From assembly GCA_050633105.1 (NCBI GenBank), contig JBOEFW010000026.1, positions 44,429-108,428 on the forward strand: 64,000 nt of DNA, given 5' to 3'. The notes beneath the pieces are model-generated. The model was not told the origin of the DNA and did no database searches. It saw only the letters and a program-made list of their open reading frames with translations. The position numbers and the translations under genes were made by a program. The DNA comes from Aureispira sp050633105 (lineage in GTDB: Bacteria > Bacteroidota > Bacteroidia > Chitinophagales > Saprospiraceae). How positions within the stretch are numbered: the stretch's first letter is position 1; the number at the start of each line of letters is the position of its first letter. Shown here piece by piece: positions 17,925-27,371 of this stretch.

Positions 17925-19106
17925 ATGCGAAAAAGTAAGATTGCTAAACTTTTCGACTGGGCTTCCTACCAAAAGGCACAAGATGCCTTAACCCAGTCCC
18001 CCGACCAAAAAACAACTATCAAACAAGCTGCAGAACAGGATAAATTGCTCCGCAATTTTCAGACATCCGTCACCAAAGACCTCAAACTGGGCTTAAAAAT
18101 GCTGCAAGAAGCGCTCAAAAAAGGAGAACTAGCTGAGATGCTTTATTTCTTGCACTTGGACTACTTTGCCCAAGCCAAGGAAGGTACAGGCTCTTTGCTC
18201 ATTTTTGGGACACAACCTGCTGTGCGCAAGGAATTTGTAGCTGCTGGTAAAACCCGAGAGAAGGTGAATTTGTCTTATGGTACTGTCAAACTAGACACCA
18301 ACAACATTTTGCGTTTTGTCCCTGAGAAAAATGGGATGAAAGTAAAACCTAAACCCTTAGTAGATACCCTCAAACAAGCACCCATTGCTAAGAGTAATCG
18401 AGGCTTCTGGTCGAAGCGCAAGATCAATAATGTGATTATTGGCGCAAAAGAAGAAGCATCTGATTTGCTAACAGGAGATAGCGACTTGGTAGAGGAAGAT
18501 GTAACCTACACAGAGCGCGGTGTTAACTCGGAAGTATATGATGCTTTCAAATCGTTTGTTAATAGAGACTATGTGAACAGTAATGGTACCCGCAATGCGG
18601 AATACTACGCTCAAACCCTCAAGCAAGTAGATGTGTGGGTAGCAAAGCTACAAGCGGAATTCAAAGCCAAAGGTGACCGTAAGCTCCAAAAAGCCTATAA
18701 AAAAATGGGCAAGGTAATGATGGCCTTTAAGAAAAAGGTACAAAAAGAAATGGAGGAGGGACAAGCTCAATACATCAACGAAGAAAGCAGTTTGTCGAGC
18801 ATGGAACAAGTATTTATGCGTACTTTAGAGGAGCATGAATCGAGCGATGATGCCTACCAACAATCGGTATTAAAAGGTAAGCTAGAGCGTATTTTGATGG
18901 AGTTGGGGCAAAAAATCAATGGTGATGAAAATGCTACTGAGGCCTTGGCTTTGCAGACAAAACTAGAAGAAGCCTTGGCGGACTTGAGTGGTGGTAATGT
19001 GGAGACCAATGAAGGAATGGATCCAGAAGTGCAGCGAGAATTGACACAATTGGTACAAGAAATACAGCAACTATTGCAGCAACATGCCAATGCGCCAATA
19101 GCCTAA
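17925..19106 (+). CDS. Hypothetical helical protein upstream of pore-former-like gene
   Basis: 393 residues, not recognised. No signal peptide or membrane helix. Residues 1-90 are helical and Lys/Gln-rich. Residues 90-210 look more globular (SLLIFGTQPAVRKEF, VNLSYGTVKLDTNNILRF). Residues 210-390 are long amphipathic helices, probably coiled coil (KKMGKVMMAFKKKVQKEMEE), ending in a Gln-rich stretch. It precedes the 730-residue pore-former-like gene in the same direction (87 bp gap), so the pair may function together, for example as carrier or accessory and toxin. This is speculation from proximity only. Confidence 0.6.
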   Translation: MRKSKIAKLFDWASYQKAQDALTQSPDQKTTIKQAAEQDKLLRNFQTSVTKDLKLGLKMLQEALKKGELAEMLYFLHLDYFAQAKEGTGSLLIFGTQPAVRKEFVAAGKTREKVNLSYGTVKLDTNNILRFVPEKNGMKVKPKPLVDTLKQAPIAKSNRGFWSKRKINNVIIGAKEEASDLLTGDSDLVEEDVTYTERGVNSEVYDAFKSFVNRDYVNSNGTRNAEYYAQTLKQVDVWVAKLQAEFKAKGDRKLQKAYKKMGKVMMAFKKKVQKEMEEGQAQYINEESSLSSMEQVFMRTLEEHESSDDAYQQSVLKGKLERILMELGQKINGDENATEALALQTKLEEALADLSGGNVETNEGMDPEVQRELTQLVQEIQQLLQQHANAPIA

Positions 19107-19193
19107 ACTAAACCTTTATTAAAAAACATGCTTATGAGATTAGATATTGTGCCCACGAAAAACAATATATAATCTTTGTAAATTAATACAACA

Positions 19194-21386
19194 ATGATAA
19201 AACAGCAAATAGAAGAGCAATTGTCCTCTAAGAAAGAGGCTTTGGAGGCACTGCTTAAGCAATATAATCTTACCGCATCCACTGCTTTGACAGCCCAACA
19301 ACTGGCCATCGTAAAACAAGCCTATCAAGTTTTAGGCATATCAGAAGCTCCTTTAGCTATTGGAAAGAAAACTTTTATCGAATATGTACAAGATTGGGTA
19401 AAGGACTTTATTTCGATTTTAGATGAGAAGAGAAGAACCGATATTAAAATTCCAGTACCAGATATTATTACTTCACTTAGAGAAAAAATTAGGAAGCCAG
19501 ATTTTCCAATTTCTAAGTTGTTGTGGAAACATCTCAAAACAGAAATCAATAAACTTGCTTCTCCTACTACTGCAGAAGGATTACGAGTTGCTTTATTAAA
19601 TGGTTTTAATGCCTTTAATGCAGAAATGGGCTCTAAATTTATGTTGACCAAGCATTACAAGGATAATAAAGCTACTTATAGAAGTATCAAGAAAAAAGAT
19701 CTGAATGAGCAAACCATGATTGCTAATGATTTTGAAACTTGGTTGAATGGAATACTAAAAGTTGCCAAAGGTGAGAATAAGGAGGATAAGGAGAAACAAC
19801 AAGAACTTGAAAATGCCTTTAAAGTAGCTTATGGTGAATGGTTGAAGGATCAAAGAGCGAAAATCAATAATGCAATTAGTCAAGACAAAGGGACAAAAGC
19901 TAACAATAGTATGCCTTTGACTAAATTCATAGCCATATTGATGGATCAAAGTAAAGAGTGGGTAAAAGATCAACCACAATTGGGACAAGAGATTAAAGAG
20001 CGAATTTTAGTAGGACTTAAGGGTGATTCGTTAGCAATCAAGGACTATGTCAACGCAATGAATGCTGCTTACACTAATATCGTTACTCCTGAACTAATTA
20101 CAGCTAAATCTTGGTATGATAAGAAACGATTCTTTGACATTGTAGGTTTGCTCACTGTGTTAGCTACCGAAAATAGTGGTATTAGTAAGTATGATATTAT
20201 AGAAGAATACATACAGTGGTTTAGTAAAGTTGGAGAAGCAGTAGATAGTATGAAAATATCACCTAATCGACAATTTATTGCTAAAAAACTAATTGAAGGT
20301 TTTCAAGCCTTGTTAACTACTGACGAGTTGAGCTTTTTACTACCAAAAGTAGTAGAAAATATTAAGGCATATGATAAGGCTTATCTATCGGTACAGGAAG
20401 CTAGTAAACTTTGGAAAAAAGCGATTATCAATAGTATAAAGGAGCCTGATACGATTTTGGCTACACAAGCAGGAAAAACTATTACATCAGACCTATTAGA
20501 CAGCTTAGATGGACTTCTTTTAGGGCAAGTAAATGTTGGCGCATTACAGAAAATGTTACAAAAAGCATTAAAACCTTTGCCGAAGCCTGAATCTTTAGTT
20601 AAAGGAGATTTTGTGAATGTTGTGATTGACCTAAATGATGGTACTACACTTACCTGTCAATTAATGACAACAATTGCAAAGGAAAAACAAAAACCTTATG
20701 CTTACCCAAGTCTTTTGCAGTTGGTGGTAAGTCAAGGTAAAAGTCCCTTTGGCTTTGTAGCTAAGCCAGTTTTTGCTCAAAGTCCTCTGGTTGCAAAAGG
20801 TCAGGTCAATGTAGATTTTGAGTACACTATTGTCTTTTCTAGGGATAAAGGCACGTCTGAAAAGGGAGGTGGTAAAGCTGTCGATATTACTAATGGAACA
20901 AGTTTAAATGTCAATAAGGATGTTGCTGTAACTACTGGGCAAGAGATAACAAACTCAACAGGATCCAATCAAACAGTAAGTGGATCCACAACTCACGGTG
21001 TAACAGGTAAAGCTGGAGGTAGTTTCTTAGGCTTAGTTTCTGTTGAGGGAGAAACGAATCATGAGGTTACTGTTGGTGGTAGCCAAGAGTGGACGTCAGA
21101 GCATGCAGTGACAGATGTTAATACAACAACCACTAATACAGGGGTGAATGTAGGCGTCAATCACAGTACAACTGTTTCAAATGGTAGTACATGGAACAGA
21201 ACCATGCAGCATGGTAAAGATGAAGGTTATTTAACGATAAAAGGAACGTTAACTGCTTCAAATGTTAAAGACGATAAAATGACTCTTTCCATAAGTAAAG
21301 TTGTACCCTTGTCTCCTGGTATGAAAGGGTTAGCTATTAAGAAAATAAGTGTTGATTCAGGAAAAGAAGTTCGCTGGAAAAAATAA
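19194..21386 (+). CDS. Putative aerolysin/ETX-like pore-forming protein with helical N-terminal domain
   Basis: 730 residues, no signal peptide. Residues 1-460 are predicted helical with loosely repeated blocks (FKVAYGEWLKDQ, AMNAAYTNIVTPE, SKLWKKAI). Residues 535-680 change completely: long alternating Ser/Thr/Val/Asn stretches with Gly (VTTGQEITNSTGSNQTVSGS, TTNTGVNVGVNHSTTVSNGS) flank a Gly/hydrophobic core (GKAGGSFLGLVSVEGE), the pattern of amphipathic beta-hairpins in aerolysin/ETX-MTX2 pore formers. A short beta region closes the protein. A paralogue of the N-terminal half lies next door (21472), broken by frameshifts. Pore formation is an inference from residue pattern, not from recognised homology. 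With no secretion signal, release would need lysis or a contractile injection system. Confidence 0.55.
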   Translation: MIKQQIEEQLSSKKEALEALLKQYNLTASTALTAQQLAIVKQAYQVLGISEAPLAIGKKTFIEYVQDWVKDFISILDEKRRTDIKIPVPDIITSLREKIRKPDFPISKLLWKHLKTEINKLASPTTAEGLRVALLNGFNAFNAEMGSKFMLTKHYKDNKATYRSIKKKDLNEQTMIANDFETWLNGILKVAKGENKEDKEKQQELENAFKVAYGEWLKDQRAKINNAISQDKGTKANNSMPLTKFIAILMDQSKEWVKDQPQLGQEIKERILVGLKGDSLAIKDYVNAMNAAYTNIVTPELITAKSWYDKKRFFDIVGLLTVLATENSGISKYDIIEEYIQWFSKVGEAVDSMKISPNRQFIAKKLIEGFQALLTTDELSFLLPKVVENIKAYDKAYLSVQEASKLWKKAIINSIKEPDTILATQAGKTITSDLLDSLDGLLLGQVNVGALQKMLQKALKPLPKPESLVKGDFVNVVIDLNDGTTLTCQLMTTIAKEKQKPYAYPSLLQLVVSQGKSPFGFVAKPVFAQSPLVAKGQVNVDFEYTIVFSRDKGTSEKGGGKAVDITNGTSLNVNKDVAVTTGQEITNSTGSNQTVSGSTTHGVTGKAGGSFLGLVSVEGETNHEVTVGGSQEWTSEHAVTDVNTTTTNTGVNVGVNHSTTVSNGSTWNRTMQHGKDEGYLTIKGTLTASNVKDDKMTLSISKVVPLSPGMKGLAIKKISVDSGKEVRWKK

Positions 21387-21414
21387 CTTATCTTTATAAT
21401 AGTACAAAGCAAAC

Positions 21415-21446
21415 AGAAGGCAGTTTTCATTAGAAGACTGTCTTCT
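21415..21446 (+). terminator. Terminator-like hairpin after the pore-former-like gene
   Basis: A 14-bp stem (21415-21428 with 21433-21446, two G-U pairs, loop ATTA) lies 29 bp after the stop. The following T tract is weak, so termination is less sure than the hairpin. Confidence 0.55.
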
Positions 21447-21471
21447 TATCATTTATAACAAACGAATTTCT

Positions 21472-22699
21472 ATGAAATATTTTTTGTACAGTTGTTTGAT
21501 GATGAGTATGGTAATAACAGGAAAGTATATGCCATCCAATACCGCGTTTTGTGTTCATGTCTATAATGCTCCAGACATAGGGAAGAAATGCTTTGTGGAT
21601 TATGTTCAAGATTGGATAAAGGATTTTATTTCAATCTTAGATGAGGAGCGACGAACAGATATTAAAATTGAAGTACAGGATATTACCATTTCCTTACAAG
21701 CAAAGATTAAGAATCCAGATTTTCCAATTTCTATCCTACTTTGGGAACATCTTAAAACGGAAATAAATAAGTTACCAACCCTTACTACAGCAGAAGAGTT
21801 ACGAAAAGCTTTACAAAAAGCTTTTAAAGCTTTTGATGCAGAAATGGCTACCAAATACATACTAAAGCAGCATTTTAAAGACCATCGAACAACTTACCGA
21901 AGTATCAAAAGAAAAGATCTCAACAAACAAACCATGTTTGCCAATGATTTTGAAATTTGGCTAGTTGAACTATTAGAAGTTGCTAAAGAAAAGCAAAAGA
22001 GGCGGGAAGAAGAACAAGAAAAGCTTGAAGATGCCTTTAAAGTGGCTTACGGAAAATGGCTGTTTGAACAAAGAAGACAAATATTTAATTTTGTCCATAA
22101 AAAAAATACCACTTATACGGTAGACAGTATGTCTAGAGAGATAGTGATAGCAAGGTTATTAGAAATAAGCAAAGACTGGAAAAAAGTGCAGCCAGAATTA
22201 ACACAAGAACTTACTCAACGAATCATCGCTGATTTGCAAAAATGGGGCGCATCTATTATGCCTATTGATAGCTACGTAGATACAATGAACGCAGCCTACA
22301 GTAATCTTACTACCCCAGAAACTACCATCGCTCAACATTGGTACAAGCATAGGCAGTTTTTTGATATAGGCGACCTGATTGCAGTATTGAGTGCAGGAGG
22401 TTGATCTTTATAAAGTCATTAAAGAGCAAACCCAACCCAGTATAGAATTTCCTGCTTTTGAGCTGGCCTTTGCACAATGGCATAAAAATATGACTAGGAC
22501 ATTTAAGGAATTGAGGGAGGACTATGGAGCGGGGGCATCAGCATAGCGCAATTTAGAGATTTTATACAAGCAGAAACTTTTGTTTTACCAATTAATAAAG
22601 CACTACAAGCAGAATGGACAGCGGTATTGAACAATGTAAAAGATACGCTTACAGGGACAGGATTGTTTGATAAATTTCTGAACAGCCAAGGAACTTGAT
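21472..22699 (+). pseudogene. Frame-broken paralogue of the pore-former-like protein
   Basis: The first frame (21472-22404, 310 residues) starts with a signal-like segment (MKYFLYSCLMMSMVITG). It then closely matches residues 63-320 of the upstream 730-residue protein (for example DWIKDFISILDEERRTDIKI against DWVKDFISILDEKRRTDIKI). It stops at SAGG-stop. The adjacent frame continues with EVDLYKVIKEQTQ and FELAFAQWHKNM up to a stop near 22546, and a third frame resumes IAQFRDFIQAETFVL to a stop at 22697-22699. The similar helical composition across three frames indicates frameshift decay. The whole Ser/Thr-rich putative pore module is missing. The 310-residue part could still be expressed as a truncated protein. 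Confidence 0.7.
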
Positions 22700-22980
22700 G
22701 AACAATCCCAAAAGCATCAAAAAGCATTATAATTATAACAAACACTATTATAAAAAATTAGAGATAAATAAAAATAGAATGATGGTGGTGAAACAGCCTC
22801 AAAAGGCTTGGTGGGAAGATAGCTGGCCATAGTCCTTCTTAATTTTCCTACCAACATTGGTCGCTGGTTAGTCAACTGTGCAACAATTTCCCAAAAATGA
22901 TAATTCAAGCAGTTGTTAGAGTGGTTTTAAGCTCAAAAAGTCGATTCATGAAGCATATCAAATTGATTCTGAATAAAAAA
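22700..22980. other. Intergenic region between toxin-like island and ribosomal cluster
   Basis: AT-rich stretch with no gene I can support. A minus-strand frame (22717-22908) contains a plausible-looking patch (QLTNQRPMLVGKLRR) that could be a decayed gene, but nothing recognisable. Confidence 0.4.
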
Positions 22981-23012
22981 TACTTTTATTTCTTTCTTCC
23001 AAAAATTATTCT

Positions 23013-23020
23013 TACTTTTG
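23013..23020 (+). promoter_or_regulatory. str operon promoter -7 element
   Basis: TACTTTTG, an exact TAnnTTTG match, is followed by CAATCGCTT, the same initially transcribed sequence seen in the promoter array at 63111-63905. It lies 63 bp before rpsL. A leader hairpin CCCC (23037-23040) / GGGG (23047-23050) follows. No TTG is found at the -33 position. Confidence 0.6.
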
Positions 23021-23082
23021 CAATCGCTTAAGTAAACCCCTTTACAGGGGGAATTTGAAGAAAAGTAGTAATTATTTAATAA

Positions 23083-23463
23083 ATGCCTACAATAAATCAA
23101 CTAGTCAGAAAAGGCCGCAAAAAAATCGAGGAAGCTTCTAAAGCTAGAGCCTTGGATGCGTGTCCTCAGAAGCGTGGTGTTTGTACGCGTGTGTACACCA
23201 CGACGCCTAAAAAACCGAATTCAGCCTTGCGTAAAGTCGCAAAAGTACGTTTAACAAACGGAATCGAGGTAATTGCTTATATTCCTGGAGAAGGTCACAA
23301 CTTGCAAGAACACTCTATCGTATTAGTACGTGGTGGTCGTGTAAAAGATTTGCCAGGTGTACGTTATACTATCGTACGTGGAGCATTGGATACGGCAGGT
23401 GTTGCAGATAGACGCCAAGCACGTTCTCGTTATGGAGCTAAACGTCCAAAAGTTAAAAAATAA
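23083..23463 (+). CDS. rpsL: 30S ribosomal protein S12
   Basis: 126 residues, standard length. Carries the decoding-site motif TTPKKPNSALRKVAKVRL, with the Lys that is mutated in streptomycin resistance present as wild type, and PGEGHNLQEHS. First gene of the str operon, 63 bp downstream of a TAnnTTTG promoter. Its leader contains a small CCCC/GGGG hairpin. Confidence 0.98.
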   Translation: MPTINQLVRKGRKKIEEASKARALDACPQKRGVCTRVYTTTPKKPNSALRKVAKVRLTNGIEVIAYIPGEGHNLQEHSIVLVRGGRVKDLPGVRYTIVRGALDTAGVADRRQARSRYGAKRPKVKK

Positions 23464-23597
23464 ACTTGTTCTAAACAAGAATTAAGAGATAACGATCATA
23501 CGTTGATTAAGTTCCGAATAAGTTGGAACTGAAGATTGTCGCCGAAGTGTTTCCCAACCTTTGAAGGCAAGCAACAGCTAAAAGATTAAACAAGACA

Positions 23598-24083
23598 ATG
23601 AGAAAGAGAAAACCGAAAGTGCGCCAAGTCGCACCAGATCCTCGCTATGGAGACAAGCAAGTAACACGCTTTGTCAACATGTTGATGCTAGATGGTAAAA
23701 AAAGCACTGCTTTTAGAGCTTTTTATGATGCCATGGATATTATTGAAGAAAAGACGGGAGAATCTGCTCACGAAACTTTCCAAAAAGCAATTAAGAACGT
23801 TATGCCCGCTTTAGAAGTACGCTCTCGCCGTATCGGTGGTGCTACGTTCCAAATTCCAACCGAAATCCGTCCAGAACGCCGACTCTCCGTCGCTATGAAA
23901 TGGATGATCAAGTACGCTCGCTTACGCAGTGGTAAAGGTATTGCTACCAAACTATCTGCTGAATTGATGGCTGCCGCTAAAGGCGAAGGAGCTGCATTCA
24001 AGAAAAAAGAAGACACACACAGAATGGCCGAATCCAATAGAGCATTTGCTCACTTTGGACGTCGTAGAACGAAGTCTAAATAA
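23598..24083 (+). CDS. rpsG: 30S ribosomal protein S7
   Basis: 161 residues, a few longer than the usual 156. Conserved segments include DPRYGDKQVTRFVNMLM, ALEVRSRRIGGATFQIP and AFAHFGRRR. S7 nucleates assembly of the 30S head by binding the 3' major domain of 16S rRNA. It is 134 bp downstream of rpsL, a longer gap than usual; that spacer has no ORF. Confidence 0.98.
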   Translation: MRKRKPKVRQVAPDPRYGDKQVTRFVNMLMLDGKKSTAFRAFYDAMDIIEEKTGESAHETFQKAIKNVMPALEVRSRRIGGATFQIPTEIRPERRLSVAMKWMIKYARLRSGKGIATKLSAELMAAAKGEGAAFKKKEDTHRMAESNRAFAHFGRRRTKSK

Positions 24084-24187
24084 TAGACTAATAGTTTTAC
24101 TAACACACTATAAGTACCTATCCGTATATTACTATACAAGATATTTTTTTAATCATTTTTCACATAATTTTAAGCCACTATTAAGTC

Positions 24188-26317
24188 ATGGCAAAGATAG
24201 ATTTAACCTATACGCGAAACATTGGAATTGCTGCGCACATTGATGCAGGTAAAACCACTACTACAGAACGCGTTCTGTACTACACAGGGATTAGTCACAA
24301 AATTGGTGAAGTACATGATGGTGCCGCTACAATGGACTGGATGGAGCAAGAGCAGGAGCGTGGTATCACCATTACCTCTGCTGCTACCAAAACAGAATGG
24401 CCTTGGAAGGACAAGCAGTATGCAGTAAACATCATTGATACTCCCGGTCACGTTGATTTTACGGTTGAGGTAAACCGTTCACTACGTGTGTTGGATGGTC
24501 TAGTATTTTTGTTCTGTGCTTCTGGTGGTGTAGAGCCTCAATCAGAAACCAACTGGCGTTTGGCAGATGGATATAAAGTCCCTCGTATTGCATTTGTAAA
24601 TAAAATGGACCGTCAAGGAGCTGACTTCTTTGGTACAGTACAACAAATGCGTGATATGTTGGGTGCTAATGCAATTCCATTGCAAGTACCAATCGGTGTA
24701 GAAGATGACTTTAAAGGAGTTGTTGATTTGATTACAGGCCAAGCTATTGTTTGGAATGAGCATGATCAAGGGATGACTTTTGAGGTAGTTGAAATGCCTG
24801 CTGATTTAAAAGAAACAGCTGATGAAGCGCGTGAAGCGTTGTTGGAAGCTGTTGCTGAATATGATGAAACTTTGATGGAGAAATACTTCGAGGATCCTGA
24901 CTCTATCTCTCATGACGAAATACGTGCTGCTGTACGTGCTGCTGTTTGTGATATGAGCATTATCCCTGTTATGTGTGGATCTGCCTTCAAAAATAAAGGT
25001 GTACAAGCCGTATTGGATGCTGTATGTGCTTTCTTACCTTCTCCATTGGATGTACCTCCAGTAACTGGAATGAATCCTGATACAGAAGAAGAAGAAACTC
25101 GTGCTCCTAGTTTTGATGAGCCTTTCGCTGCATTGGCTTTCAAAATTGCTACCGATCCTTATGTAGGTCGTTTGTGTTTCTTCCGTTGTTATTCTGGAAA
25201 ACTAGATGCTGGTTCTTATATTTTGAACACGCGTTCTGGCAAAAAAGAGCGTATCTCTCGTATCTACCAAATGCACGCTGCTGAGCAGAAGCCAATTGAG
25301 GCGGTGTATGCTGGTGATATTGCTGCTGGTGTAGGTTTCAAGGATATCAAAACAGGAGATACATTATCTGATTTGGATAATCCAATCGTATTGGAAAGTA
25401 TGGACTTCCCAGATCCAGTAATCTCGATCGCAATTGAGCCTAAAACTCAAAAAGATGTAGATAAATTGGGTATGGCTTTGGCTAAATTGTCAGAAGAAGA
25501 TCCAACGTTCACAGCAAGATTTGATGAGAACACTGCTCAGACTATTATCTCTGGTATGGGGGAGTTGCACTTGGAAATCATTGTTGACCGTCTTAAGCGT
25601 GAGTTTAAGGTAGAGGTGAACGAAGGAGAGCCACAAGTAAACTATAAAGAGGCATTAACCAAATCTGTTACACACCGTGAGCGTTTGAAAAAACAATCTG
25701 GTGGTTCTGGTTTGTTTGCTGATATGGAATTCGAATTAGGCCCTGCGTCTGAAGAATTCTTAGAAAGCGATGACTTCAAAAATAACAAGACCCGCCTAGA
25801 GTTCGATTGGGCTATTAAAGGTGGTGCTATTGATAAAGCTTATGTTAACCCAATCCAGAAAGGTTTTGATTCCATGATGGATAATGGTATCCTAGCAGGC
25901 TACAACATCGACAGTATGAAAGTACGTGTTTATGATGGAGGTATGCACGCAGTGGATTCTAAGCCTATCGCTTTTGAGTTGTGTGCTAAAGAAGGTTTTA
26001 AAGCTGCTGCAAGAGGGTGTAAACCTGTTTTGTTGGAGCCTATCATGAGCCTAGAAGTTGTATCTCCTGATGATTACATGGGATCTATCATTGGTGACTT
26101 GAACCGTCGTCGTGGTATCATGAAATCTCAAGAGCCTAAAGGTATTGGCGTTATCATCAAAGCGGATATTCCATTGTCTGAGATGTTTGGTTACATCACT
26201 GATTTGCGTACTTTAACTTCTGGACGTGCATCTTCTAGTATGATTTTCTCTCACTATGCTGCTGCTCCTAATGCAATTGCTGCAAAAGTGATTGAAGCAT
26301 CAAAAGCTACTGTTTAA
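24188..26317 (+). CDS. fusA: Translation elongation factor G
   Basis: 709 residues. G1 AHIDAGKTTTTER, G3 DTPGHVDFTVEV and G4 NKMDRQGADF are all present, followed by EF-G domains II-V (for example GMGELHLEIIVDRL). It drives tRNA-mRNA translocation by GTP hydrolysis. Third gene of the str operon; tuf does not follow as it does in enterobacteria, and a hairpin and then rpsJ come next. Confidence 0.98.
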   Translation: MAKIDLTYTRNIGIAAHIDAGKTTTTERVLYYTGISHKIGEVHDGAATMDWMEQEQERGITITSAATKTEWPWKDKQYAVNIIDTPGHVDFTVEVNRSLRVLDGLVFLFCASGGVEPQSETNWRLADGYKVPRIAFVNKMDRQGADFFGTVQQMRDMLGANAIPLQVPIGVEDDFKGVVDLITGQAIVWNEHDQGMTFEVVEMPADLKETADEAREALLEAVAEYDETLMEKYFEDPDSISHDEIRAAVRAAVCDMSIIPVMCGSAFKNKGVQAVLDAVCAFLPSPLDVPPVTGMNPDTEEEETRAPSFDEPFAALAFKIATDPYVGRLCFFRCYSGKLDAGSYILNTRSGKKERISRIYQMHAAEQKPIEAVYAGDIAAGVGFKDIKTGDTLSDLDNPIVLESMDFPDPVISIAIEPKTQKDVDKLGMALAKLSEEDPTFTARFDENTAQTIISGMGELHLEIIVDRLKREFKVEVNEGEPQVNYKEALTKSVTHRERLKKQSGGSGLFADMEFELGPASEEFLESDDFKNNKTRLEFDWAIKGGAIDKAYVNPIQKGFDSMMDNGILAGYNIDSMKVRVYDGGMHAVDSKPIAFELCAKEGFKAAARGCKPVLLEPIMSLEVVSPDDYMGSIIGDLNRRRGIMKSQEPKGIGVIIKADIPLSEMFGYITDLRTLTSGRASSSMIFSHYAAAPNAIAAKVIEASKATV

Positions 26318-26334
26318 TAATATAATAATATAAA

Positions 26335-26356
26335 GTCCCGAACTTCGGTTCGGGAC
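26335..26356 (+). terminator. UUCG-loop hairpin between fusA and rpsJ
   Basis: GTCCCGAAC (26335-26343), loop TTCG, GTTCGGGAC (26348-26356): a perfect 9-bp stem capped by a stable UUCG tetraloop. The U tract is weak (CTATCTTTC), so it may be a partial terminator, attenuator or RNA processing site at the str/S10 boundary. Confidence 0.6.
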
Positions 26357-26395
26357 CTATCTTTCTAACATTCATAATAAATCATTCATCGAGGC

Positions 26396-26704
26396 ATGAA
26401 TCAGAAAATTAGAATTAAACTTCGTTCTTACGATCATAATCTCGTAGACAAGTCTACAGCAAAGATCGTCAAGACAGTACGTAACACCGGTGCAGTCGTA
26501 ACTGGACCGATTCCGCTGCCCACTCATAGAAAAATCTTTACAGTTTTACGTTCTCCACACGTAAATAAGAAATCTCGTGAGCAGTTTCAACTTCGTACAC
26601 ACAAACGCTTAATCGAAATCTACAGCTCTACAGCTAAGACCGTAAGTGCTTTGGAAAAATTGGAACTACCTAGTGGTGTAGATATCCAAGTGAAATTAAT
26701 GTAA
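26396..26704 (+). CDS. rpsJ: 30S ribosomal protein S10
   Basis: 102 residues, normal length. Contains IRIKLRSYDHNLVDKS, GPIPLPTHRKIFTVLRSPHVNKKSREQF (shown in parts here as GPIPLPTHR and SREQFQLRTHKR). Head of the S10 operon, 40 bp after the fusA-distal hairpin. Also the NusE antitermination factor in other bacteria. Confidence 0.98.
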   Translation: MNQKIRIKLRSYDHNLVDKSTAKIVKTVRNTGAVVTGPIPLPTHRKIFTVLRSPHVNKKSREQFQLRTHKRLIEIYSSTAKTVSALEKLELPSGVDIQVKLM

Positions 26705-26748
26705 TTTGTTCATTTGTAGATTTTACTACAATTCTTAAAAAAAGAAAA

Positions 26749-27369
26749 GTGGAAGGTTTAATAGGAAAAAAAATAGGCATGACCAGCATCTTCAATGAGC
26801 AAGGTGATAACATAGCCTGTACCGTAATTGAAGTTGGCCCTTGTGTTGTTACACAAGTTAAAACAACGGAAACAGACGGTTACGATGCTGTACAATTGGC
26901 GTACGGTGAGCATAAAGCTAAAAATAGCACACAGCCTCTGAAAGGGCACTTTGCTAAAGCCAATACAACACCTAAATCAAAAGTTGTAGAATTTCGCAAC
27001 AGTGCTTTAGAAGCTGCTTTAGGTGACTCTGTAGAAGTTAGCGATGTATTTGGAGAAGGCGATGTTGTACAAGTAACAGGGACCTCCAAAGGAAAAGGTT
27101 TCCAAGGGGTAGTAAAACGCCACGGATTTGGTGGTGTTGGACAAGCTACTCACGGTCAACACAACCGTGGACGTGCACCTGGATCAATTGGTGCTGCTTC
27201 TTATCCAGCAAAAGTTTTCAAAGGTATGAAAATGGCTGGACGTACAGGTGGCGACCGAGTGACCACAACAGGTCTACGCGTAGTGAAAGTATTCGCTGAA
27301 AAAAATCTATTGCTAATTAAAGGAGCGATTCCTGGTCACAAGGGTTCCTTCGTAATTGTGAAGAAATAG
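26749..27369 (+). CDS. rplC: 50S ribosomal protein L3
   Basis: 206 residues starting with GTG at 26749 (MEGLIGKKIGMTSIF). The only upstream cue is a purine run. Contains the peptidyl-transferase-proximal loop region KGFQGVVKRHGFGG and GSIGAASYPAKVFKGMKMAG. Two bases separate it from rplD. Confidence 0.97.
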   Translation: MEGLIGKKIGMTSIFNEQGDNIACTVIEVGPCVVTQVKTTETDGYDAVQLAYGEHKAKNSTQPLKGHFAKANTTPKSKVVEFRNSALEAALGDSVEVSDVFGEGDVVQVTGTSKGKGFQGVVKRHGFGGVGQATHGQHNRGRAPGSIGAASYPAKVFKGMKMAGRTGGDRVTTTGLRVVKVFAEKNLLLIKGAIPGHKGSFVIVKK

Positions 27370-27371
27370 TC

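Noticed and set aside
22717..22908. 63-residue minus-strand frame with QLTNQRPMLVGKLRR
   Set aside because: Could be a fragment of a decayed gene, but I cannot name a family and no start or context supports it.
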